A stretch of 64,000 nucleotides of DNA from JAURNZ01 sp036337715 (GTDB lineage: Bacteria; Pseudomonadota; Gammaproteobacteria; Comchoanobacterales; Comchoanobacteraceae): positions 178,741-242,740 of the forward strand of contig JAYZDS010000004.1 of the NCBI GenBank assembly GCA_036337715.1. The letters run 5' to 3'. A program made the translations under genes and the position numbers. This document shows, piece after piece, positions 1-7,630 of this stretch. The stretch's first letter is position 1. The number at the start of each line of letters is the position of its first letter. The notes beneath the pieces were generated by a model that saw only the letters and a program-made list of their open reading frames with translations, did not search any database and was not told where the DNA came from.

Positions 1-261
1 CTTTTGTTTTGCCGCTTCTAAGTTAGATTCGTTTTGCTTATTTACTAATTTAGCTGCTTCTGGGTTTACGAAGTCTCCCGCTGTGCTCTTACCAACTTCT
101 TTGGGGGCTTTTGGCGTCTGTACATTATCTGCTGATGTTGGTGAAATCGCATCGTAACCTCTATAACCAACAAAAACAAAAAGTAATGTGATGACCACAA
201 AAGCAAAAAATAATAGTAATCTATTTCTTCCGTCTGAAAATACTTCATTAAATCCTGACAT
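1..261 (-). CDS. dotG: IcmE/DotG, N-terminal part (runs off the window)
   Basis: The first 87 codons of a protein that continues beyond the left edge. What is visible is a short cytoplasmic head (MSGFNEVFSDGRNR), one hydrophobic segment at about residues 15-33, and the start of a polar periplasmic region. This matches the N-terminus of DotG, the VirB10-like protein that spans the inner membrane to the outer-membrane core of the Dot/Icm type IVB secretion system. The start lies 2 bases after the dotH stop, the gene order icmK-icmE seen in Legionella and Coxiella. The call rests on position and topology; the diagnostic repeats and C-terminal VirB10 domain are outside the window. Confidence 0.8.
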   Translation of the reverse strand, partial: MSGFNEVFSDGRNRLLLFFAFVVITLLFVFVGYRGYDAISPTSADNVQTPKAPKEVGKSTAGDFVNPEAAKLVNKQNESNLEAAKQK

Positions 262-263
262 AT

Positions 264-1193
264 TTAAATTCCCTCTAATGTTGCATGTTTCATTTTCCCA
301 CCATCAAGTAGGATAATCTTAGATACTGGGTCACTAACCTCGTAAACGAAGATAGTACTATCTGAACCTGCAAGCTTGGATGTCCAGCCTGGTGATATCA
401 GTGTTAAAGGCGTTCTTAAATATAGTTTTGACTGATACATCCATGCTTCTGCTTGAGCACCGTTAACATGCAATTTTTTTGCTTCTTTGGGGATGACATG
501 ATTGACGATATCCAACATAATTGAGTTAATCGTACCGGGCAAGGATTGGTTTGCTCCAACAGTTGCATTTGGTCCAGACCTTGGAATCTGCATATCTACT
601 CTGTAATCCACTGCTTTTTGACCTGGTAGCAATGTGATCATAATAGGTGTATTTAAACCTTGTAAAATAACTGCTAGGTTAGCCTGTTTATACATTGTTG
701 AAGACTGAATTAAAAGCGTATTACCGCCCTTCTGGGCTGCACCAGCTGTTGGTTGAATAATATTAAAAGCAGAAGGATTACCAATATCATAACCTTTGAT
801 TGGCCAAGGTTGACCAGTGGAGTCAAGAAAAATTAATGACGTGACAAAACCTTGACCTAGACGAATAATTGGTGGGGTTGCACCAGGAGATAGGTCGACA
901 ACCAATGAGGTGCTAGTTGGTCTTGCAGGCGTATCTTCAACAAAGCTATTTGCTCTTTGTGTTGAGTTAAACTTCCTACGTAATGTTTTTATTTCATCAA
1001 CATCCAAAGGGAATAGTGATTGTGGCAATTCATCAAATGCTTGTTTTCTTAAATCATCACTGTCTACTGGGTCTGTTGACATCATTTGCAACTGATCTGC
1101 AGCAGGATCTTTTTGAGCATCACTGTATTGTGCGAAAGATATTGCTAAACACATATTGAGTACGATGAAAAAAATTATTGACTTAACTCTCAT
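264..1193 (-). CDS. dotH: IcmK/DotH, outer-membrane core protein of the Dot/Icm system
   Basis: 309 residues, somewhat shorter than the roughly 360 of Legionella DotH. A signal peptide (about residues 1-21, ending in an AISFAQ cleavage-like site) is followed by a polar linker and a beta-rich C-terminal domain with the family's signature stretch around residues 95-190 (PIIRLGQGFVTSLIFLDSTG, then GNTLLIQS, then QGLNTPIMITLLPGQ). DotH forms the outer-membrane ring with DotC, DotD and DotG. The start follows the upstream dotI stop by 2 bases, so the genes are co-transcribed and probably translationally coupled. The 5' position next to dotG supports the call strongly. Confidence 0.9.
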   Translation of the reverse strand: MRVKSIIFFIVLNMCLAISFAQYSDAQKDPAADQLQMMSTDPVDSDDLRKQAFDELPQSLFPLDVDEIKTLRRKFNSTQRANSFVEDTPARPTSTSLVVDLSPGATPPIIRLGQGFVTSLIFLDSTGQPWPIKGYDIGNPSAFNIIQPTAGAAQKGGNTLLIQSSTMYKQANLAVILQGLNTPIMITLLPGQKAVDYRVDMQIPRSGPNATVGANQSLPGTINSIMLDIVNHVIPKEAKKLHVNGAQAEAWMYQSKLYLRTPLTLISPGWTSKLAGSDSTIFVYEVSDPVSKIILLDGGKMKHATLEGI

Positions 1194-1195
1194 TA

Positions 1196-1834
1196 CTATG
1201 CTCCTTGTATCGCCTGGAATTCATTAATACCAATACCTTTAATGTTTTCTTTTTGGCTTACACGTTTTACAGTCATCTGTATTGTCATTGGGACAGTCAG
1301 GCTATCGCTTTCATTAATGCCCTGGTACTTTACTAGCATTCTCATACTAATTTGCCAGGTGAATATACCCGCAATACTTTTTGCACTAAGCACAATAGGG
1401 GGATCTGTGACAACTGCACTAACAATCATTTTTCTTTCTTTGACTAGATCAAAATATCTGTTAGCGTTCATTGATTTAATCAGGCTATTATAACCATCAT
1501 TTGTAAAGTTTTCTGAGGCTGAAGCTAATTGGGATCTAAAGTTAATCCAGTCAAAACTAAATACTTCCTGAGCAGATTTAGCTGCCCATTGAGCAACAAA
1601 TTTATTTGATTTAAGTGGCTGAGTAAGTGGCTCCAACCTTATCAATACACCATCTGGCGTAGACGCAAAGTAAGTCGTAGTAGGCTTTATGACAACGGAA
1701 TAATATAAGACGACACTGACCACTAGCAAGAGAATACTTTGAATAAAAAGTATTGCAACGAAACGCCTATAATTGTTTCGATAGAATGCATTTCTTTCCA
1801 GCACTAGCTGCAATGCTTCTCCACGTTGTTTCAT
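1196..1834 (-). CDS. dotI: IcmL/DotI, VirB8-like inner-membrane protein
   Basis: 212 residues. A short cytoplasmic N-terminus, one transmembrane segment at about residues 27-46, then a periplasmic domain of VirB8-like type (DotI is the Dot/Icm counterpart of VirB8/TraM). The segment FSFDWINFRSQLASASENFT resembles the NTF2-like helix region typical of the family. The gene sits directly upstream of dotH, the position of icmL in Legionella, so I assign this copy as DotI. A second full-length relative lies just upstream at 1880-2518. Spacing of 2 bases to dotH indicates one transcript. Confidence 0.88.
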   Translation of the reverse strand: MKQRGEALQLVLERNAFYRNNYRRFVAILFIQSILLLVVSVVLYYSVVIKPTTTYFASTPDGVLIRLEPLTQPLKSNKFVAQWAAKSAQEVFSFDWINFRSQLASASENFTNDGYNSLIKSMNANRYFDLVKERKMIVSAVVTDPPIVLSAKSIAGIFTWQISMRMLVKYQGINESDSLTVPMTIQMTVKRVSQKENIKGIGINEFQAIQGA

Positions 1835-1879
1835 AGCTCCTCCTACAAATCAGATTATGACATGATCAAGTTATTTATC

Positions 1880-2518
1880 TCAAGCTTTTTTACCACTTTC
1901 AGACACAAGTTGGATGTTATGTATCACAATTCCCTGGGGACTTTCTTGATTAATATTTGTTCTAGCGATTTCAATTGCCAATTTCATTGATTTTTTTGTA
2001 GGGTATCTGCCCTTACCACTATATGATATTTGCAGTGGCACCAAAACAGACCATCTATAAACACCATTCACAATCCCGGAACTACTGAGCACCGGAACAC
2101 CCGATGGCGTACCATGCATCACTTGCCTATCATTTACCACTGGACCCAATAATTTATTATCAACCAAAAGTCGCTTAAAACGCTGCCAACCCAGTTCGTC
2201 AAAATTGTTTGCCTTCATTTCAATTTGGTTGGTTATATTAATGTAGTTGACGTCAAATAACTCTGCCGTTGTTTGAGATGCCCAATAATTTATATCAGCT
2301 TTTGATAATCCAAGAGGATCTTTGTTACTAACTGTGAGAAAAACACTCACTGAATCATCTGTTTTAAAATATACTTCCCCAGGTCTCAAGACTAATGCCC
2401 TATACATGGCCAGAGACATGATTAAAAACACAAAGCAAAGAACGAAGATAGTTAATAACTGCGTATAGACTTTGTCTTTAAAGAACTCTGACCTATTGGT
2501 TTGTATCTTCTCTTGCAT
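1880..2518 (-). CDS. Second IcmL/DotI-family protein at the icmM/dotJ position
   Basis: 212 residues with the same plan as its neighbour: cytoplasmic head, one transmembrane segment at about residues 20-44, then a full periplasmic VirB8-like domain (FDVNYINITNQIEMKANNFD matches the neighbour's FSFDWINFRSQ segment). By position, between dotK and dotI, it occupies the place of icmM/dotJ, but Legionella DotJ is known as a short membrane-only relative of DotI whereas this copy keeps the whole periplasmic domain. The start overlaps the end of dotK by 26 bases. It probably forms the mixed DotI/DotJ inner-membrane complex; that is inference from family knowledge. Confidence 0.82.
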   Translation of the reverse strand: MQEKIQTNRSEFFKDKVYTQLLTIFVLCFVFLIMSLAMYRALVLRPGEVYFKTDDSVSVFLTVSNKDPLGLSKADINYWASQTTAELFDVNYINITNQIEMKANNFDELGWQRFKRLLVDNKLLGPVVNDRQVMHGTPSGVPVLSSSGIVNGVYRWSVLVPLQISYSGKGRYPTKKSMKLAIEIARTNINQESPQGIVIHNIQLVSESGKKA

Positions 2519-3014
2519 TCAACACCATATAATCCATGTCTAACTCTGAATCCCAACGAATCTCAATCAATTGTGTTGTTTTAACTTCCTGCCAAAATTT
2601 TAATTGACTGTTTTTATAAATGCCTTCTGAACCAGTCGAAACAATTCTACCTGGCGCCTTTAAGTCTAAACCTCTCATAAGCAATATAGCCTGCTCCCTG
2701 ATTAAATCTTGCTCTTTTGGAGCAACATCAAAGTCATATCTTCCAAGAACTGTAACATTATCAGGGTCATATTGTTCTATAAATGCTCTTAACCGCCTCA
2801 AAAAATGCGGTGACGCTTTCATATTTGTACTACCTGGCACAAATAATTGTTCAACCGGTATAAAAACTGAAAAAGATTGACCATCCAATATGATTTTAAC
2901 ATTTTGGCTATTTAAGTAACTCACTAAGTTTTTTGCTTGATCGTACTTAAAATCATCTGCAAATACTGGATTTACCAGCACCAAAACAAACAGATAAACG
3001 ATATATTTAAACAT
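2493..3014 (-). CDS. dotK: IcmN/DotK, OmpA-like component of the Dot/Icm system
   Basis: 173 residues. A signal peptide at about residues 1-19 ends with PVFADD, a signal peptidase I type site. The mature part has the OmpA/peptidoglycan-associated pattern (FLRRLRAFIEQYDPDNVTVLGRYD at about residues 89-112, EQAILLMRGL at about 129-138). Legionella DotK is known as a lipoprotein; this protein has no cysteine at all, so it cannot be lipidated in the usual way. It lies between dotL and the dotI-type genes, 2 bases after the dotL stop, which fixes its identity more firmly than sequence similarity does. Confidence 0.78.
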   Translation of the reverse strand: MFKYIVYLFVLVLVNPVFADDFKYDQAKNLVSYLNSQNVKIILDGQSFSVFIPVEQLFVPGSTNMKASPHFLRRLRAFIEQYDPDNVTVLGRYDFDVAPKEQDLIREQAILLMRGLDLKAPGRIVSTGSEGIYKNSQLKFWQEVKTTQLIEIRWDSELDMDYMVLNAREDTNQ

Positions 3015-3016
3015 GA

Positions 3017-5392
3017 TTAATTACCCTCCAATTGATCAATTGTTTTTTCAATACTTTTCGCCGCATCAATTAAGGATGCTTTATTTACATTACTCAAATC
3101 AGGTACTGGATAGCTTGTACTTTGCTGCATTTTTATTGCAAGCTTGTCGATTTGTGTTAATGCCGTAGTTCGATCATACCCCATTAATCTTAAGATAAAT
3201 TCTAGTTGGTTTTGAATTTTCTTCCTGGCAATAATAGGCTGCTGGAAACTATCTAAATCATCTGACTGTATGACTTTAGCTAAATCATCTGGTATTGATA
3301 CCCGTGTAAATATACCAAATGTGCCATCGTCATCAACAGACTCAGTAGGCTGAAAAGCGACTTCTTCAAGATCATCCTGTTTTATCTGATCAATGACTGT
3401 TGCTTTTCTTGATTCCTCTTCATCGTGAAGATCCATTAAAGTAGACAATGCTCTCTCAACACTATCTTCAGCACTGTCGAATGAACTAAGTCTCTCACTT
3501 AACATAATAATCTCTTGATCTTCTTCAGCTGGAGCAAATTTAAAATCATTCTTATAATGCTCTTCCATATCTTCAATACCCTTTACTAATTCGTAAAGTT
3601 CTGTATCTTTTGGCAGATCAACTTTCAAAAATTGGTTCAGGCGCATTTTTTCAACGGAAGGCGGATTAGGATAAAAAGAAGTTGCTCTAACAATCTTCGA
3701 TTTAAAAAATATGTGCATTTCACCAGGCCCCTGTTCCTTTAAATCCAGTAAATCGATCCGTGAACGCTTCTCTGTCTTTGCAGAACGCGTGTCCTGATAG
3801 GCATTTGTCATACCTGATGGATTTGCTGAGAAACTATCAACCATGGTTACATATGATTCAGCCGCACCTTTCATGAAGAATTCCCAGGTCTCAGTAGGAT
3901 CTTCAAGCTTCATACAGATTTTTATATTTGTGTTAGCACCAATCGATGCAGCCTCTTCTTTGGAAGCCTTTTGAAAAGCTGGCAAATCTTGTCCAGCAAA
4001 AACAATTGAAAAACCGAGTGAACGAGCCTGTGCAGGCACAACGGCAAAGCCTTTGACAGCATAATAACCATACTCGTCAAGAATACATAAATACGGCGAC
4101 GGTGCTGAAGTTGGTTTACTCTCAATAAGATCTTTAAATCTTCCCTCGACCGCGTCACCCAAACCAGATGACATCACTACTCTTAATGATGAAATAATGA
4201 TTTTACCTAAGTTGGCTAATTCATCAGGTGACTTTTCTAGTGCTGGCAATAACACCGCCATAATACGTCTATTTAATACTACATCTCTTAAATCCACCTC
4301 TGCTAATTTTGTTCTTAAGATATGCCCATATGTATCGGCTAATGAACTAAACTGCCTTGTTAACTGCATGGTAATGTAACCATGCTGCTCAAACACCTGT
4401 GAAACCTGCTTTCCTTTTCTTTCTTTATTATAGCCAGGCAAAGTGAACAAGTAATTTTGTAAAGGCTGCAAAACAACTTCTGGTAAGAAGTCCATACCAA
4501 TGGCATATTGTCCATCTCGGATGAATGTTTTGTCAATGACCATGGCCTCAATTCTTTCAAGTGTAAAGTAATTCCTGATGGTATTCGCATCCAGAAGGAT
4601 ATGGCCAGAATCACGCATGGCTACCATGATTTTCATCAGCGCTTCAATGAATGCAATCGCTCGACCTTTCCACATATCGCCATCATTACTAGATGATGAT
4701 GAATCCATTAACCCAACAACCAGGTTTGATAACATACTCGATGAACCAGTAGCAAATGGATTAAGCGTGTTAGACAATCGTTTTTCTTGAGGCCCAATAA
4801 TATCTCTGGCACCCGTCATAAAGTTCACTAAAAGAAAATCATCTTCTCTACCCATGTAGCGAACCATTGAAAAGATTTTTGCATAGATGGCATTGTCACC
4901 CTTACCGTCAACAAAAATAAATCCACTAGATTGGACGAGTGCATTATATGCCAGACCAAGAAGCAGTTCTGTTTTACCTGAACCTGTTGAACCAAATAAT
5001 AAAACGTGTGTTCTCATATCTGAATTCGTAAACCACAGTTCGTCCTGCGTAGTCTTTTCATTACCAAAATGATAAATACCGGCTGCTTTACCTGGTTGAC
5101 CGTCAGGACCGATGTCATTATAATCTTTTTCACCAGATCGCATGGGCATTCTAAATGGCAAACTGTAATTTTGCACGTTGCCAACGATGTATAAAGTGAT
5201 CATAGATAAAATCAGGAAATCTGCGATACTTGGCAAAATAAAAGTGACGATACTTAATGTAGCAATGGCTATCGCATTATTAGCTGGTTTTGATAAAAAA
5301 TCTTTAATGCGCTGACCAAGTGGGCGGACATCTCTAATTAATTGCGAGGAGACCTGTTCTTGATTTTTATTTAAACCACGTTGTGTATACAT
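3017..5392 (-). CDS. dotL: IcmO/DotL, type IV coupling ATPase
   Basis: 791 residues, close to the Legionella length of about 783. Two membrane segments lie at about residues 38-72, followed by a VirD4/TraD-type ATPase: Walker A GSTGSGKT at about 134-141 and Walker B LCILDEYGYYA near residue 435. A charged, acidic C-terminal extension (about 600-791) is where DotL is known to bind adaptors such as IcmS/IcmW and LvgA. DotL receives effectors and passes them to the secretion channel. Its start codon overlaps the dotM stop by one base, and dotK follows after 2 bases, so the genes form one operon. Confidence 0.95.
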   Translation of the reverse strand: MYTQRGLNKNQEQVSSQLIRDVRPLGQRIKDFLSKPANNAIAIATLSIVTFILPSIADFLILSMITLYIVGNVQNYSLPFRMPMRSGEKDYNDIGPDGQPGKAAGIYHFGNEKTTQDELWFTNSDMRTHVLLFGSTGSGKTELLLGLAYNALVQSSGFIFVDGKGDNAIYAKIFSMVRYMGREDDFLLVNFMTGARDIIGPQEKRLSNTLNPFATGSSSMLSNLVVGLMDSSSSSNDGDMWKGRAIAFIEALMKIMVAMRDSGHILLDANTIRNYFTLERIEAMVIDKTFIRDGQYAIGMDFLPEVVLQPLQNYLFTLPGYNKERKGKQVSQVFEQHGYITMQLTRQFSSLADTYGHILRTKLAEVDLRDVVLNRRIMAVLLPALEKSPDELANLGKIIISSLRVVMSSGLGDAVEGRFKDLIESKPTSAPSPYLCILDEYGYYAVKGFAVVPAQARSLGFSIVFAGQDLPAFQKASKEEAASIGANTNIKICMKLEDPTETWEFFMKGAAESYVTMVDSFSANPSGMTNAYQDTRSAKTEKRSRIDLLDLKEQGPGEMHIFFKSKIVRATSFYPNPPSVEKMRLNQFLKVDLPKDTELYELVKGIEDMEEHYKNDFKFAPAEEDQEIIMLSERLSSFDSAEDSVERALSTLMDLHDEEESRKATVIDQIKQDDLEEVAFQPTESVDDDGTFGIFTRVSIPDDLAKVIQSDDLDSFQQPIIARKKIQNQLEFILRLMGYDRTTALTQIDKLAIKMQQSTSYPVPDLSNVNKASLIDAAKSIEKTIDQLEGN

Positions 5393-6534
5393 CAGTCTTC
5401 ATCCGGGTTATAAAGCACTTCCTTGACAGCTGTATCAAGTGCAATGACAGCCTCGTTTACTGCAGGCACTTTAAGCGGCCTTCTCAATTTTTTTTCAACA
5501 ATCCAGTGCGAAAAAGGACCTGCCACTTCTGGAAAGGGGGTTTGACGCCCCACTGAGCTCAGCATATACCATAGTTTACGATCAACTCTTTTTAACCAAA
5601 TAAAATCTGCTGACGCTAGAACACCGGTTGCTCTTGCAACCTCTAATAAAGATGAAAGCGCTGTTAATACATAGGCATGTGGTGATACAGCTTTACCAAC
5701 CGCCTTATGTTGTACATGCTTACGAAGTAGTGGGTAGGTACCATTAAAGTTAACTTTACCAGAACCACCACTCAAAGACATTTGATTTAGTAACTTTTTA
5801 GCCGCCTGATCATTACCAGCAATTCTTGCTGCAAACACAGCAAACAAAGCTAGTTCATGGATTTTAAAATCTTGCAAGCTAGACCATCGCCTACCGAGCT
5901 GTGAAGAAAATACCTCAAAAGCCCGACCTTTATTCACTTCTGCACCAGGACGATTGTCAATGATTTTCCTATCCAGTAGCTTATGATGCTTTGCGAAGTC
6001 AATGGGCTGAACAGACATATTCCAGGGGGTTTTATCAATATCAGTCTTTATTAAGTTGGTATTAACTACAGGTACAATTTCAGGCCAGTTTGCCTTCTCT
6101 TGCCCTCTTAATGTCGACATATTATATACTTCCTTAAATCTTGAAGATGCTTTAAAAAACACAAGATGACCACAAAGAACCATTGCCAAAATAACAGAGG
6201 GCACTGTTAAGTAACCATTTACTTGATTAGATACAATGACAACTTGCTCAAATGAAATTTGAGTCACATCTGAGCCCGACATATTTTCAATCGCAAAGTT
6301 CAAATTATCCAAACTAATGGTTGGCAAGAAGACAACACTAAGCAATCCATTTAATATCTCAACACAATCTTTTATAAAACCAGCAAGTATAAGCCTGTAA
6401 GCAAATAAATATCTAACCAACGTAGGATGAAAGAAATACCAGGCAGCAACAAATAATGCCATAAAAAAACCAACGATATAGATGATATCCATACCTGAGT
6501 TTGGTTGTTGCTGATTATTTTGCTGACCTTTCAT
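5392..6534 (-). CDS. dotM: IcmP/DotM, coupling-complex partner of DotL
   Basis: 380 residues (Legionella about 376). Three predicted membrane segments lie in the first half (about residues 14-36, 40-72 and 110-130), followed by a soluble cytoplasmic domain with the family's recognisable stretch GRAFEVFSSQLGRRW at about residues 204-218. DotM works with DotL in the type IV coupling complex; its soluble domain is known to bind effectors with acidic glutamate-rich signals. The overlap with dotL by one base (ATGA-like coupling) and the icmQ gene upstream keep the canonical icmQ-P-O order. Confidence 0.92.
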   Translation of the reverse strand: MKGQQNNQQQPNSGMDIIYIVGFFMALFVAAWYFFHPTLVRYLFAYRLILAGFIKDCVEILNGLLSVVFLPTISLDNLNFAIENMSGSDVTQISFEQVVIVSNQVNGYLTVPSVILAMVLCGHLVFFKASSRFKEVYNMSTLRGQEKANWPEIVPVVNTNLIKTDIDKTPWNMSVQPIDFAKHHKLLDRKIIDNRPGAEVNKGRAFEVFSSQLGRRWSSLQDFKIHELALFAVFAARIAGNDQAAKKLLNQMSLSGGSGKVNFNGTYPLLRKHVQHKAVGKAVSPHAYVLTALSSLLEVARATGVLASADFIWLKRVDRKLWYMLSSVGRQTPFPEVAGPFSHWIVEKKLRRPLKVPAVNEAVIALDTAVKEVLYNPDED

Positions 6535-6717
6535 GTTACTAACCTAATGGTTCATTATAACATGCTAAAATTAATAAAAAAGGGAATTTTATATTCTTGA
6601 GAAAAAATTGACATTTAGATCTTAAGCAAATTCAAACCATAGTAATTTTTTTATAAAGAAATACACGATAATTGCTTCTGCAACCATGAAAAGATTGTTA
6701 CAAAATGAGAGTGATTA

Positions 6718-7305
6718 TTATTCAGCCGACGGTACTAACTTATAATCAATATAGTCATATTTTTTACCGTTACCATGAACAAAATAACGAATATTAGATG
6801 CTTTTAATGCATTAGGCTGCAAAACAACTATTTGGTTCCCAAATGCGTCTTTCATCGCTAAAGCTGACTGAGTTTGGATCACATCAACTTCAGATACCCA
6901 AATTGCTGCATAACCCATTTTCAAATTACCCTGTTCTACGGTAGCTTTTTGTGCAGCAGCTTCATTATTAAAGATAGGCCTACCAGTATTGACGGTTTTA
7001 ATGGCTTTCAACACTATTTCCCAACGAAGCATATTGTCGGAGTCTACTTGAAACAAAACAACATATAGCGTTTGATACCCTGGTCTTGATTCAGATCTAA
7101 AAGCACCATCACGCTCAGCTTTATATGCTTGGCCCATTTCATGTAAGTTTTTATATTTTTCGAGTAAGTTTAAGTATTTTTTATAATAAAGCTGCATGAC
7201 ATTTGTTGACTGCCACACTTCATAATCCTTAATTTTTAGTAACTTTTTATATTTCTCAGAGTCTTTTTTAATCAATTCATTTTCGAATTCAATATCTGAG
7301 CTCAT
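6718..7305 (-). CDS. icmQ: IcmQ, Dot/Icm cytoplasmic factor
   Basis: 195 residues (Legionella IcmQ about 191). The C-terminal two thirds match the IcmQ pattern: QTLYVVLFQVDS, a W in LRWEIVLKAI, GRPIFNNE, GYAAIWVSE, DAFGNQIVVLQPNAL and NIRYFVHG at about residues 78-180. This half of Legionella IcmQ is an NAD-binding fold related to ADP-ribosyltransferases; the N-terminal helices bind membranes and the chaperone IcmR. It is immediately upstream of dotM (183-base gap) as in Legionella. There is no clear Shine-Dalgarno sequence; the start lies 12 bases after the stop of a 58-codon ORF, so translation may be coupled to that ORF. Confidence 0.78.
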   Translation of the reverse strand: MSSDIEFENELIKKDSEKYKKLLKIKDYEVWQSTNVMQLYYKKYLNLLEKYKNLHEMGQAYKAERDGAFRSESRPGYQTLYVVLFQVDSDNMLRWEIVLKAIKTVNTGRPIFNNEAAAQKATVEQGNLKMGYAAIWVSEVDVIQTQSALAMKDAFGNQIVVLQPNALKASNIRYFVHGNGKKYDYIDYKLVPSAE

Positions 7306-7317
7306 ATGATTTATAGT

Positions 7318-7494
7318 CTATAGATTTTTAGAAGAGTTGGAAGAACTGTCATTAATTTGATCATTATTGTTGAGCTTTTCTTGAAGGTTATTAGCACCCT
7401 CCACAAAACCATTTACACCACCAAGTTCTTTAGCAGCATCATGTGCTTCTTCTGAACTCCGTAAATACTCATCAAATGTTAATTTATTAGACAT
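7318..7494 (-). CDS. Small acidic ORF directly upstream of icmQ, candidate IcmR functional equivalent
   Basis: A 58-codon ORF (begins MSNKLTFDEYLRSSEEAHD, ends in an Asn/Ser-rich tail) preceded by an AGAGA Shine-Dalgarno-like sequence about 8 bases before ATG. It would be mostly helical and acidic. In Legionella and Coxiella the gene at this position is icmR or an unrelated-looking functional equivalent (FIR genes), known for lack of sequence conservation and for being the chaperone of IcmQ. I see no similarity to IcmR; the proposal rests on position, size and coupling to icmQ. It is shorter than known FIR proteins, which is a point against. Confidence 0.5.
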   Translation of the reverse strand: MSNKLTFDEYLRSSEEAHDAAKELGGVNGFVEGANNLQEKLNNNDQINDSSSNSSKNL

Positions 7495-7522
7495 AATTTA
7501 TCTCTACTTATATTATTATTAT

Positions 7523-7551
7523 AATATACAATTATTAAAAAAACCTTACAA
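7523..7551 (-). promoter_or_regulatory. Candidate promoter of the icm/dot operon
   Basis: On the minus strand, TTGTAA and TATATT are separated by 17 bases and lie about 30 bases before the start of the small ORF upstream of icmQ. This is a good sigma-70 spacing in the only sizeable gap before the operon. No PmrA- or CpxR-type box was recognised beside it. Confidence 0.45.
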
Positions 7552-7630
7552 GTTTTTATTTTTATTTAGTCAATAATATGAAATCTAATAAATTCTATTA
7601 TAATGTTAGCTTTAAAACATTAAAATTACC

